Shown: piece after piece, positions 48,805-57,569 of the stretch
How the letters are laid out: every line of letters starts with the position of its first letter
How positions within the stretch are numbered: the first letter of the stretch is position 1
The notes under the pieces: generated by a model
Database searches by the model: none
Told to the model about the DNA's origin: nothing
Seen by the model: only the letters and a program-made list of their open reading frames with translations
Translations under genes and position numbers: made by a program
Assembly: GCF_036195325.1 (NCBI RefSeq)
Contig: NZ_CP108101.1
Span: 4,030,001-4,094,000, forward strand
Length of the DNA stretch: 64,000 nucleotides
Reading direction: 5' to 3'
DNA from: Streptomyces sp. NBC_00234
GTDB taxonomy: Bacteria; Actinomycetota; Actinomycetes; Streptomycetales; Streptomycetaceae

Positions 48805-50205
48805 ATGAGCGTTGTCACCAACACGACCACCATCGGCGCGATCGACGCACCGAGCCGCCGCAACACCGAGCTGGCGCTTGTCGTTTTCGCCGTCGCCATC
48901 TCGGTGTTCGCCTACGCCAACGTGGGCCTCGCCCTCAACGGCGAGCTGCCCTCCGGCATGCTCGGATACGGAATCGGGCTCGCACTGCTCGGTGGCGTGG
49001 CACACCTGGCGGTCCGCAAGTTCGCGCCGTACTCGGACCCGCTGCTGCTTCCACTGGCCACCCTGCTGAACGGACTGGGGCTGGCGCTCATCTGGCGCCT
49101 GGACCAGTCCGAGCGCTTCCAGGCCCTGGACACCTTCGTCCCCGCGGCCTCCAAGCAGCTGCTGTTCTCCGCAGTGGGTGTGGGGCTGCTGGTGGTCGTG
49201 CTGGTGGCGCTCAAGGATCACCGGCTCCTCCAGCGCTACACGTACATCTCCATGGTCGTGGCGCTGTTCCTGCTGATCCTGCCGATGTTCTTCCCGGCCG
49301 TGAACGGCGCCAAGATCTGGATCAAGATCCCCGGTGTCGGCACGATCCAGCCCGGCGAGTTCGCCAAGATCATCATCACGGTCTTCTTCGCCGGATACCT
49401 GATGGTCAAGCGCGACGCCCTCGCGCTGGCCAGCCGCCGCTTCATGGGGATGTACCTGCCGCGAGGCCGCGACCTCGGACCGATCCTGATGGTCTGGGCG
49501 TTCTCGATCCTGATCCTGGTCTTCGAGACCGACCTCGGTTCCTCCCTGCTGTTCTTCGGCATGTTCGTCGTCATGCTGTACGTCGCGACCGAGCGCACCA
49601 GCTGGATCGTGTTCGGCCTCGTGATGTCCGCGGCCGGCGCAGTCGGCGTCGCCTCGTTCGAACCGCATGTCCAGGACCGCGTCGAGGCATGGCTCGACCC
49701 CTTCGCGGGTTGGGACAAGGTGGCCGCGAGCGAGCAGATGGCCAAGTCCCTGATGGCGTTCGGCTCGGGCGGCACCCTCGGTACCGGCCTCGGCCAGGGC
49801 AACTCCGACCTGATCGGCTTCGCCGCCAACTCCGACTTCATCCTCGCCACCGTCGGCGAGGAGCTCGGGCTGGCCGGCATGATGGCCGTCCTCCTCATCT
49901 ACGGTCTGATCGTGGAGCGAGGTGTCCGTACGGCGCTCGCAGCCCGCGACCCGTTCGGCAAGCTCCTCGCCGTCGGTCTCTCCGGCTCCTTCGCCATCCA
50001 GGTCTTCGTCGTCGCCGGCGGCGTCATGGGACTCATCCCGCTGACCGGCATGACCATGCCGTTCCTCGCGGCAGGTGGTTCGTCCGTGATCGCGAACTGG
50101 GCGCTGATCGGGATCCTGATCAGGATCAGCGACACCGCCCGCCGCCCCGCGCCGGCCCCCGCTCCCTCCCCGGATGCCGAAATGACCCAGGTGGTCCGGC
50201 CGTGA
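48805..50205 (+). CDS. rodA: SEDS-family peptidoglycan glycosyltransferase (RodA/FtsW)
   Basis: This 466-residue polytopic protein has about ten to eleven helices and SEDS hallmarks: KIWIKIPGVGTIQPGEFAKI, ETDLGSSLLFFGMF, and GNSDLIGFAANSDFILATVGEELG in the large outer loop, with the conserved Asp and Glu residues. It polymerises lipid II together with the class B PBP that follows (4-bp overlap). Location in the pknB cluster matches rodA of mycobacteria; sequence alone does not exclude an FtsW-type role. Confidence 0.92.
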   Translation: MSVVTNTTTIGAIDAPSRRNTELALVVFAVAISVFAYANVGLALNGELPSGMLGYGIGLALLGGVAHLAVRKFAPYSDPLLLPLATLLNGLGLALIWRLDQSERFQALDTFVPAASKQLLFSAVGVGLLVVVLVALKDHRLLQRYTYISMVVALFLLILPMFFPAVNGAKIWIKIPGVGTIQPGEFAKIIITVFFAGYLMVKRDALALASRRFMGMYLPRGRDLGPILMVWAFSILILVFETDLGSSLLFFGMFVVMLYVATERTSWIVFGLVMSAAGAVGVASFEPHVQDRVEAWLDPFAGWDKVAASEQMAKSLMAFGSGGTLGTGLGQGNSDLIGFAANSDFILATVGEELGLAGMMAVLLIYGLIVERGVRTALAARDPFGKLLAVGLSGSFAIQVFVVAGGVMGLIPLTGMTMPFLAAGGSSVIANWALIGILIRISDTARRPAPAPAPSPDAEMTQVVRP

Positions 50206-51656
50206 ACAAGCCTCTGCGCCGGATCGCGATCTTCTGCGGCGTCCTCGTCCTCGCCCTGCTCATCCGGGACAACTGGCTCCAGTACGTCCGCGCCGACGAG
50301 CTGAACAGCCACAAGCACAACCGACGCGTCCAGATCGAGCGGTACGCGCACGAGCGCGGCAACATCATCGTGGACGGCAATCCGGTCACCGGCTCCGTCG
50401 AGACCACCGGAAGCGACTTCAAGTACAAGAGGGTCTGGAAGAACGGCCCCATGTGGGCGCCCGTCACCGGGTACTCCTCCCAGGCGTTCGACGCCTCCCA
50501 GCTGGAGAGCCTCGAGGACGGCATCCTCACCGGCAACGACGACCAGCTCTTCTTCGACCGGACGCTTTCGATGTTCACCGGCGAGAAGAAGACCGGCGGC
50601 AACATCGTCACCACGCTGAACGGTGCCGCCCAGAAGGCCGCGTTCGAGGGCCTCGGCAACAAGAAGGGCGCCGTCGCGGCGATCGACCCGCGGACCGGCG
50701 CCATTCTGGCCCTGGCCAGCACGCCTTCGTACGATCCCTCGGTCTTCGCGGGCAACACCCTCAAGGACTCGGACGCGCGGCAGAAGCTTCTCAAGGACAA
50801 AGACAAGCCGATGCTCAACCGGGCCCTGCGGGAGACCTACCCGCCCGGCTCGACGTTCAAGGTCGTCACCGCCGCCGCGGCGCTGGAGAACGGCCTCTAC
50901 GACGACATCGACGCGAAGACCGACTCCCCGCTTCCCTGGACGCTGCCGCAGACGAGCGTCCCGCTGAAGAACGAGGGCAACATCCCGTGCGAGAACGCCT
51001 CCCTCCGGGAAGCGCTCCGCTGGTCGTGCAACACCGTCTTCGGCAAGATGAGCGACGATCTCGGCAACGAGAAGATGATCGAGCAGACCGAGAAGTTCGG
51101 CTTCAACAAGGAGATCTTCACTCCGGTCCGCGCCGACGCGAGCATCTACCCCAAGGACAACCGGCCGCAGAACGCGATGGCGGGCATCGGCCAGGCGTCC
51201 AACCGCACCACCCCTCTCCAGATGGCCATGGTCGCCTCCGCGATCGCCAACGACGGCAAGCTCATGCAGCCGTACATGGTCGCCGAGCGCCAGGCACCCA
51301 ACCTGGACGTCATCTACACCCATGAGAAGGAGCAGCTCGGACAGCCGCTCTCGGGTGAGAACGCCCAGAAGGTCCAGCAGATGATGGAGACCGTCGTCAA
51401 CAGCGGCACGGGAACCAACGCCCGGATCGACGGCGTCACTGTCGGAGGCAAGACCGGTACCGCCCAGCACGGTCTGAACAACAGCGAGAAGCCGTACGCC
51501 TGGTTCATCTCGTACGCCAAGACGGACAGCGGCTCCCCGGTCGCCGTGGCCGTGGTGGTCGAGGACGGCAACGCCAACCGGGACGACATCTCCGGTGGCG
51601 GCCTGGCCGCCCCGATTGCCAGGAATGTGATGAAGGCGGTCGTCGACAGTCAGTGA
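50202..51656 (+). CDS. pbpA: Class B penicillin-binding protein PbpA (transpeptidase)
   Basis: This 484-residue protein has an N-terminal signal anchor (IAIFCGVLVLALLI), a dimerisation/pedestal domain with RGNIIVDGNPVTGS, and a transpeptidase domain with S217-T-F-K220, S275-C-N277 and K417-T-G419. It crosslinks glycan made by the preceding SEDS protein. The GTG start overlaps the rodA stop (GTGA). Confidence 0.95.
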   Translation: MNKPLRRIAIFCGVLVLALLIRDNWLQYVRADELNSHKHNRRVQIERYAHERGNIIVDGNPVTGSVETTGSDFKYKRVWKNGPMWAPVTGYSSQAFDASQLESLEDGILTGNDDQLFFDRTLSMFTGEKKTGGNIVTTLNGAAQKAAFEGLGNKKGAVAAIDPRTGAILALASTPSYDPSVFAGNTLKDSDARQKLLKDKDKPMLNRALRETYPPGSTFKVVTAAAALENGLYDDIDAKTDSPLPWTLPQTSVPLKNEGNIPCENASLREALRWSCNTVFGKMSDDLGNEKMIEQTEKFGFNKEIFTPVRADASIYPKDNRPQNAMAGIGQASNRTTPLQMAMVASAIANDGKLMQPYMVAERQAPNLDVIYTHEKEQLGQPLSGENAQKVQQMMETVVNSGTGTNARIDGVTVGGKTGTAQHGLNNSEKPYAWFISYAKTDSGSPVAVAVVVEDGNANRDDISGGGLAAPIARNVMKAVVDSQ

Positions 51657-51821
51657 TGACCGTCACAGCGGCCGTCATACCAGCACATTGGGATACCGGT
51701 CAGATATCAGCTGACGGGGGCGGGCCGATCACCTGGCGCGTGCCCGGTAGCGTATGCGCGAACAGCGCACCGCCGGACCACACACGGGTGCGGTCGGGAC
51801 TGACGGAGAGGGCTGGAACGT

Positions 51822-53807
51822 ATGGAAGAGCCGCGTCGCCTCGGCGGCCGGTACGAGCTGGGCTCGGTGCTCGGCCGTGGTGGCATGGCCGAGGTCTACC
51901 TCGCGCACGACACCCGGCTCGGCCGCACCGTCGCCGTGAAGACGCTCCGGGCCGATCTGGCCCGCGACCCGTCCTTCCAGGCCCGGTTCCGCCGTGAGGC
52001 CCAGTCCGCCGCCTCGCTCAACCACCCCGCGATCGTCGCCGTCTACGACACCGGCGAGGACTACGTCGACGGGGTCTCCATCCCGTACATCGTGATGGAG
52101 TACGTCGACGGGTCGACGCTCAGGGAGCTGCTGCACTCCGGTCGCAGACTGCTGCCCGAGCGCACCCTCGAGATGACGGTGGGCATCCTCCAGGCGCTGG
52201 AGTACTCGCACCGCGCCCAGATCGTCCACCGCGACATCAAGCCGGCGAACGTCATGCTGACGCGCACCGGCCAGGTCAAGGTCATGGACTTCGGCATCGC
52301 CCGCGCCATGGGCGACTCCGGCATGACCATGACGCAGACCGCCGCTGTCATCGGCACCGCCCAGTACCTCTCCCCGGAGCAGGCCAAGGGCGAGCAGGTC
52401 GACGCGCGCTCCGACCTGTACTCCACCGGCTGCCTGCTCTACGAGCTGCTCGCGGTCCGGCCGCCGTTCGTCGGGGACTCACCCGTCGCGGTCGCCTACC
52501 AGCATGTGCGGGAGGAGCCGCAGCCTCCGAGCAACTTCGACCCCGAGATCACGCCCGAGATGGACGCGATCGTGTTGAAGGCCCTCACCAAGGACCCCGA
52601 CTACCGCTACCAGTCCGCCGACGAGATGCGGGCCGACATCGAGGCGTGCCTCGACGGTCAGCCGGTCGCGGCCACGGCGGCGATGGGAGCGGCCGGCTAC
52701 GGCGGTTACGGCGGCTACAACCAGGACCAGCCCACCACGGCTCTGCGCCAGGCCGACCCGAACAGCGCCCAGACGTCGATGCTGCCGCCGGTCAACGCGG
52801 ACGACGGCTACGGATACGACGACCGCCCGGACCGCCGGCGCCAGAAGAAGAGCAACACCTCGACGATCCTCCTGGTCGTCGCGGGCATTCTGGTACTGAT
52901 CGGCGCCATCCTGATCGGCAAGTCCGTCTTCGGTTCCAACGGCGGTGGCAGCGGCGACGTCACCGTGCCGAACATGGTCGGTTCGACCGTGCCGGCAGCG
53001 CAGAAACTCGCGGACAACGCCGGTGTGACCCTCAAGGTCGGCGGCAAGGAGCCCTGCGAGGCCCAGGAGAAGGGCAAGATCTGCAGCCAGACGCCGGAGA
53101 GCGGCAAGATGGGGGAGAACGAGACCGTCACGGTCGTCGTCTCCACCGGAGCGCCGAAGGTGGAGGTTCCGGACGTCACCGACGAGACCGAGTCCGACGC
53201 CCGTAAGACCCTGGAGGACCTGGGCTTCACGGTGAACGTGAAGTCGGTCGAGTCCGAGAAGACCCCGGACACGGTCGTCGAGCAGAACCCCGAGGGCGGC
53301 TCGAAGGCCGAGAAGGAGTCCGAGGTCACGATCTCGGTGGCCAAGGAAGCGACCCTCAACCTGCCCGACGTACGCACCCGTACGTACGACGCGGCACTGG
53401 CCCAGCTCAACGCCATCGGCTTCAGCAACGTCTCGAAGGCCGAGATCGACTCGAACGAGCCGGTGGGCACGGTCCTGGAGCAGACCCCGACCGGGCCCAG
53501 CAAGCAGGCCAAGGACGTCCAGATCGTCCTGAAGGTCTCCAAGGGCCCGCCGCAGCCGGAACAGGTCACCATCCCCGGCGACATCTACGGCAAGAAGTAC
53601 CAGGACGTGAAGGGCCAGCTGGAGGGCCTCGGTCTGGTCGTCACGCTCGGCCCCGGAGCCGTGGACAAGCCGAACGCCATCGTGGCCAACAGCAACCCGG
53701 CGCCCAACACCCCGGTGGCGAAGGGCAGCTCGGTAGCGCTCTTCACCGTCGACGGCGGGGGCGGGGACGGCAACATCTTCGGCGGCCCCTCCGGCCTCGG
53801 AGGCTGA
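51822..53807 (+). CDS. pknB: PASTA-domain Ser/Thr protein kinase PknB
   Basis: This 661-residue membrane kinase has a Hanks domain with glycine loop GRGGMAEVY, K40, HRDIKPANVM, DFG, activation-loop TMTQTAAVIGTAQYLSPEQ, and the PknB-type C-lobe. One helix spans about 345-368. Four extracellular PASTA repeats follow (VTVPNMVGSTVPAAQKLADN, VEVPDVTDETESDARKTLED, LNLPDVRTRTYDAALAQLNA, VTIPGDIYGKKYQDVKGQLE), which bind muropeptides or lipid II. A Gly-rich tail ends the protein. It is separated from pbpA by 165 bp holding a small inverted repeat (GTCAG/CTGAC, 51699-51715), so it may also have its own promoter. Confidence 0.96.
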   Translation: MEEPRRLGGRYELGSVLGRGGMAEVYLAHDTRLGRTVAVKTLRADLARDPSFQARFRREAQSAASLNHPAIVAVYDTGEDYVDGVSIPYIVMEYVDGSTLRELLHSGRRLLPERTLEMTVGILQALEYSHRAQIVHRDIKPANVMLTRTGQVKVMDFGIARAMGDSGMTMTQTAAVIGTAQYLSPEQAKGEQVDARSDLYSTGCLLYELLAVRPPFVGDSPVAVAYQHVREEPQPPSNFDPEITPEMDAIVLKALTKDPDYRYQSADEMRADIEACLDGQPVAATAAMGAAGYGGYGGYNQDQPTTALRQADPNSAQTSMLPPVNADDGYGYDDRPDRRRQKKSNTSTILLVVAGILVLIGAILIGKSVFGSNGGGSGDVTVPNMVGSTVPAAQKLADNAGVTLKVGGKEPCEAQEKGKICSQTPESGKMGENETVTVVVSTGAPKVEVPDVTDETESDARKTLEDLGFTVNVKSVESEKTPDTVVEQNPEGGSKAEKESEVTISVAKEATLNLPDVRTRTYDAALAQLNAIGFSNVSKAEIDSNEPVGTVLEQTPTGPSKQAKDVQIVLKVSKGPPQPEQVTIPGDIYGKKYQDVKGQLEGLGLVVTLGPGAVDKPNAIVANSNPAPNTPVAKGSSVALFTVDGGGGDGNIFGGPSGLGG

Positions 53808-53829
53808 CCGCACGACCCGCACACGCCAG

Positions 53830-53866
53830 AGGGCCCCGCTCACCGGAAGGTGGGCGGGGCCCTTTT
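53830..53866. terminator. Intrinsic terminator of the pknB operon
   Basis: AGGGCCCCGC pairs with GCGGGGCCCT and is followed by TTT on the plus strand, one of the few T-tracted terminators here. It lies 22 bp past the pknB stop and 29 bp from the convergent sortase stop. Confidence 0.9.
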
Positions 53867-53894
53867 GCCGGACCGCGTCAGGAGGCCGGCCTGC

Positions 53895-54629
53895 TCAGCG
53901 CAGCTCCGCCGGCCTGGTGCGGTCCCGGTCGACCTTCTCCGTACGCACCAGCTCGCCCCACACGATGTAGCGGTACTTCGACGTGTAGACCGGAGTGCAG
54001 GTCGTCAGGGTGATGTAGCGGCCGGGCTTCTTCACGCCCGATTCCTTCGGCACCGGCTGGAGCACGTCGACGTTGTACTTCGAGGTCTCCGGGAGCTTCT
54101 CGTAGACCTTGTAGACGTACCAGGTGTCCCTGGTCTCGAAGACGATCGCGTCGCCCGTCTTCAGCTTGTCGATGTTGTGGAACTTGGCGCCGTGCCCGTC
54201 CCGGTGCGCGGCGAGCGTGAAGTTGCCCTTCTCGTCCCAGGGAAGGCCCGACTTCACCGGGTCCGTGTAATAGCCGGCGATGCCGTCGTTCAGCGACTTG
54301 GTGTCGGTGCCCTTCTTGACCAGCACCTCGCCGTTCTTCATGGCGGGGACGTGCAGGAAGCCGATGCCGTCCTTGGTGTCCAGGGCTCCGGGTCCGCGTC
54401 CCTCCGCCCAGTGGCCGCGCACCGTGTCGCCCTGCTTGTCGGCCGCGCGGTCGGCGAGGACGTTGGTCCACCACAGCGAGTAGACGACGAAGAGGCCCAG
54501 CACCAGACCGGCGGTGATCAGCAGCTCGCCGAAGACGCTGACGACGGCGGCTACGGGGTGGCGGTCTCCGCGGCGCTCCGGGGACACGGGCTCGCCGGTC
54601 CGCGTTTCGTGCTCGGTCCTCGCTGCCAC
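53895..54629 (-). CDS. srtE2: Class E sortase (SrtE2-like)
   Basis: This 244-residue enzyme has one N-terminal transmembrane helix (about 30-52, ending SLWWTNV) and an outer catalytic domain with H142 (LAAHRDGHG), C211 (LTTCTPVYTSKYR) and R220. Class E sortases attach LAxTG proteins such as long chaplins to peptidoglycan in Streptomyces. The GTG at 54629 is chosen because upstream in-frame codons overlap the previous gene. Last gene of a six-gene leftward operon; symbol from memory of gene order in S. coelicolor. Confidence 0.9.
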   Translation of the reverse strand: MAARTEHETRTGEPVSPERRGDRHPVAAVVSVFGELLITAGLVLGLFVVYSLWWTNVLADRAADKQGDTVRGHWAEGRGPGALDTKDGIGFLHVPAMKNGEVLVKKGTDTKSLNDGIAGYYTDPVKSGLPWDEKGNFTLAAHRDGHGAKFHNIDKLKTGDAIVFETRDTWYVYKVYEKLPETSKYNVDVLQPVPKESGVKKPGRYITLTTCTPVYTSKYRYIVWGELVRTEKVDRDRTRPAELR

Positions 54630-54654
54630 CGCACCGCCCCTGTCGTCATGATGT

Positions 54655-55968
54655 TCAGCCCACGAGCGCGTCGGGCTTCCCCTTGCTGCGCGGCCGTTCA
54701 TCGACCATCTTGCCCCAGACGATCAATCGGTACGTACTCGTGAATTCCGGCGTACAGGTCGTCAGGGTGAGGTAGCGGCCCGGCCCTCTGAACCCCGAAC
54801 CGACAGGGACGGGCGCGATCACCGAGACGTTGGAGGGCGACGTCTGGGGAAGGGCCGTGGTCATCTCGTACGTGTAATACGTGTCCTGCGTCTCGACGAC
54901 GATCGGGTCACCGGGCCGCAGCTTGTTGATGTAGCGGAACGGTTCCCCATGGGTGTTGCGGTGACCCGCCACCGCGAAGTTGCCCTGCTTCGCCGACGGC
55001 ATCGCGGTCTTCAGCTTGCCCTCGCCGTAGTGGCCGATCATCCCGCGGTCGAGGACCTTCTCCTTGTCGATGCCTTCGGCGATCGGGGCGACGACGTCCA
55101 GCTTCGGAATGTGCATGATGGCGAAGCCCTGCCCGGGTTCGAAGGCGCCCGGTTTGCGCTCCCCGTTCGCCCACTCGTCCTGGATCTTGTTCGTCTCCTT
55201 GCCGGCGATCAGGTCGGCGCGGACATTGGTCCACCAGAGCTGGTACGTGACGAACAGCAGCATCAGCACGCCGAGCGAGATGAACACCTCACCCACGACA
55301 CGGCTGGCGACGACCGCGGGGCTGTCCTTGGCCGCGCGGGCCGCCCTCCGCGCCTCGACGCGGGACAGCGGGGCGGCGGGACGAACTGCTTCCGGTTCCA
55401 CCTCGGGCGTGGCTTCCGTACGTCGCCTGCCTCGCCCCTTCGCCGCCCTGCGGCGTTCCGCCCGCCCTCCGGTACGGGGTTCGTCCGCCCCGGCCGACGG
55501 CGGCACCGGCCGCGCGTCCGACAGTTCACCCGCTTCCGCCATCATCCGCGTATCGGCCGTCCGCAGGCCGACGGTCTCGTCGTCGGCGGGAGCGGGGGCG
55601 GCGGGCCGCCGGTGGGCGGCCTCCTGGGCGGCCTGAACGGGCGCCGGGTCCTGCACCCGCACAGGGCCCTGGACGGGCTCCTGCTGGCGGTACCAGTCCC
55701 GTTGATAGCCCTCGGGGTCGTACCACTCCTGCGGGGCCTCCTGGGCCTCCTGGGGCCCCTGTTGAGCTTGTTGCGCCAGGGGCGCCGTCCCGCCCGCCGG
55801 GATGTTGCCCGCCCGGAACCACGGCGAGGCGTGCTGACCGGGCAGGGGATCCGTCAGCGGGTCCGCCAGCTGGTCCACCGCCGCCACGAACGTGCCGTCG
55901 GCCTCGTACGCTCCCTGCGCGTACGGGCCTTGGTCTCCGGCACCTCGTTCGGGGCGGAGTCCGCTCAC
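54655..55968 (-). CDS. srtE1: Class E sortase with long cytoplasmic N-terminus (SrtE1-like)
   Basis: This 437-residue sortase has a long, disordered cytoplasmic region (residues 1-215) rich in Pro, Gln, Ala and Arg, with an Arg/Lys block (RRRAAKGRGRRR) just before the membrane. One helix follows (VFISLGVLMLLFVTYQLWW), then the catalytic domain with the His in VAGHRNTHG, C405 in LTTCTPEFTSTYR and R414. The GTG start overlaps the amidotransferase stop by four bases. The cytoplasmic tail is unusual for a sortase and could bind partners. Confidence 0.9.
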   Translation of the reverse strand: MSGLRPERGAGDQGPYAQGAYEADGTFVAAVDQLADPLTDPLPGQHASPWFRAGNIPAGGTAPLAQQAQQGPQEAQEAPQEWYDPEGYQRDWYRQQEPVQGPVRVQDPAPVQAAQEAAHRRPAAPAPADDETVGLRTADTRMMAEAGELSDARPVPPSAGADEPRTGGRAERRRAAKGRGRRRTEATPEVEPEAVRPAAPLSRVEARRAARAAKDSPAVVASRVVGEVFISLGVLMLLFVTYQLWWTNVRADLIAGKETNKIQDEWANGERKPGAFEPGQGFAIMHIPKLDVVAPIAEGIDKEKVLDRGMIGHYGEGKLKTAMPSAKQGNFAVAGHRNTHGEPFRYINKLRPGDPIVVETQDTYYTYEMTTALPQTSPSNVSVIAPVPVGSGFRGPGRYLTLTTCTPEFTSTYRLIVWGKMVDERPRSKGKPDALVG

Positions 55969-56603
55969 GCGGCGGCCTTGCCCACCACCGGCGCGAGCCC
56001 TTCGGACCTCGCCACGGCCCCCGTGTCCCCGCACTGCTCCAGCCAGTTGGCGAGCATCAGGTGACCGTACTCGGTGAGCACCGACTCGGGGTGGAACTGC
56101 ACGCCCTCCACCGCCAGTTCACGGTGACGCAGCCCCATGATGATGCCGTCCGCCGTGCGCGCCGTGACCTCGAGCTCGGGCGGGACCGTGTCCGGCTCGG
56201 CCGCGAGCGAGTGATAGCGGGTGGCGGTGAAGGGGGAAGGGAGACCGGCGAAGACACCCTTGCCCTCGTGGTTCACGGGAGAGGTCTTGCCGTGCAGCAG
56301 CTCCGGGGCGCGGTCCACCACACCGCCGTACGCGACGGCCATCGACTGCATTCCGAGGCAGACGCCGAACACCGGAACGCCCGTGTCGGCGCAGTGGCGC
56401 ACCATCTCGATGCAGACCCCGGCCTGCTCGGGAGCACCGGGACCCGGCGACAGCAGGACTCCGTCGAAGCCGTCCTGGGCGTGCGCCGTGGTCACCTCGT
56501 CGTTGCGCAGGACCTCGCACTCGGCGCCGAGCTGGTAGAGGTACTGCACGAGGTTGAAGACAAAGCTGTCGTAGTTGTCGACGACGAGAATGCGTGCGCT
56601 CAC
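55965..56603 (-). CDS. Class I glutamine amidotransferase, TrpG/PabA type
   Basis: This 212-residue enzyme has the triad C82 (FGVCLGMQS), H171 and E173 (VQFHPES) and the oxyanion loop LSPGPGAPEQAG. It supplies ammonia to an anthranilate or aminodeoxychorismate synthase (TrpE or PabB), neither of which is in the window. It overlaps genes on both sides (GTGA), so it is co-translated with a small membrane protein and sortases, an odd setting for chorismate metabolism. Confidence 0.92.
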   Translation of the reverse strand: MSARILVVDNYDSFVFNLVQYLYQLGAECEVLRNDEVTTAHAQDGFDGVLLSPGPGAPEQAGVCIEMVRHCADTGVPVFGVCLGMQSMAVAYGGVVDRAPELLHGKTSPVNHEGKGVFAGLPSPFTATRYHSLAAEPDTVPPELEVTARTADGIIMGLRHRELAVEGVQFHPESVLTEYGHLMLANWLEQCGDTGAVARSEGLAPVVGKAAA

Positions 56604-56788
56604 TGACCGGTCCCCGCTCCACTGGTGCCTTGGCCGTCCACCGTGACGTCGCCGAACGGAAGCAGCGGCTCCGCCCAGGGGAAGACGTACTGGAAGAGCG
56701 CATAGACGACAGCCAGGATCAGCACGAGCGAGATGACTGCCCGCACCCACACGTTGCCCGGCAGATGCCGCCAGATCCAGCCGTACAT
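56600..56788 (-). CDS. Small membrane protein of the sortase operon
   Basis: This 62-residue protein has a short aromatic N-terminus (MYGWIWRHLPGNVWVRA), one helix (VISLVLILAVVYALFQYVF) and a Gly/Thr-rich tail. Its stop overlaps the amidotransferase start by four bases, and GGGGACAG precedes the ATG, which supports it as a real gene. No family is recognised. Size and coupling suggest a role with the neighbouring membrane enzymes. Confidence 0.75.
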   Translation of the reverse strand: MYGWIWRHLPGNVWVRAVISLVLILAVVYALFQYVFPWAEPLLPFGDVTVDGQGTSGAGTGQ

Positions 56789-56844
56789 GCTGTCCCCTCC
56801 ATTCGGTACGGCACCAGACTAAAGGGCCGGGGCTCAGGCGTGGG

Positions 56845-57549
56845 TCAGCTGTGGAAAGCGGCAGGTTTGCCGTCCGTCACAGGCTGGGTCGCGTCCAGAT
56901 GGGCCCAGGCGATCAGCCGGTGACTGCTGCCCCACTCGGGTTCGCACGTGGTCAGCGTGAGATAGCGGCCCGGACCGTCGAATCCGGACGTGCGGGGTAC
57001 GGGGTCGATGACCGCGGTGTCGCTCGGCACGGTCCGGTAGGGCTTCCTGGCGATGCGGTACGTGTACCAGGCCGTCCCGTCCGTCAGCAGGACCGCGTCC
57101 CCGGGACGCAGCCGCGGGAAGTCCTTGAACGGGTCGCCGTAGGTCCTCCGGTGGCCGGCCACCGCGAAGTTGCCGGTCGCACCGAGCCGCGCCGTGCCCG
57201 CGTAGTGGCCGAGCCCCTTCTGGAGGGTCCTCACCTTCGTGTTCTCCAGCACGGGCCACTCCCAGCCCCTGCCGAAGCGGGGGATGTACATCATCGCGAA
57301 CGGCTTGCCGTCCCGGTACGCCGGAGCAGGCGGCTCCGGATCGAGGGAGGGAGCGGGGTCGGGCTCAGGGGCGGGAGCGGAGACGGCGCCCTGCGCCCAC
57401 TGGCTCTGGAGGGTGTCGATCTCCCCCTCGGTGGCACCGGCCGCCTTCACTCCCGTCCAGAACAGCACGTAGAGGACGAAGAGGATGATCAGGGCGCCGA
57501 CGGTGATGCACAGCTCGCTGAAACTTCTGACGATCAGTCGCACCGACAC
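56845..57549 (-). CDS. Third class E sortase
   Basis: This 234-residue enzyme has an N-terminal anchor (LCITVGALIILFVLYVLFWTGV), a Pro/Ala linker (APAPEPDPAPSLDPEPPAPA), the catalytic His in FAVAGHRRTYG, C202 in LTTCEPEWGSSHR and R211. The residues after Cys (EPEW) differ from TPVY and TPEF of the other two, which may change specificity. It starts 20 bp after the DUF881 gene and ends 56 bp before the small membrane protein. A second GTG two codons later is an equally possible start. Confidence 0.88.
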   Translation of the reverse strand: MSVRLIVRSFSELCITVGALIILFVLYVLFWTGVKAAGATEGEIDTLQSQWAQGAVSAPAPEPDPAPSLDPEPPAPAYRDGKPFAMMYIPRFGRGWEWPVLENTKVRTLQKGLGHYAGTARLGATGNFAVAGHRRTYGDPFKDFPRLRPGDAVLLTDGTAWYTYRIARKPYRTVPSDTAVIDPVPRTSGFDGPGRYLTLTTCEPEWGSSHRLIAWAHLDATQPVTDGKPAAFHS

Positions 57550-57569
57550 CGGCCGGCCTCCCCCGGGGA

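Noticed and set aside
46948..49668. A 906-codon minus-strand open frame opposite pstP and rodA
   Set aside because: It is a shadow of two conserved genes on the other strand; no family features.
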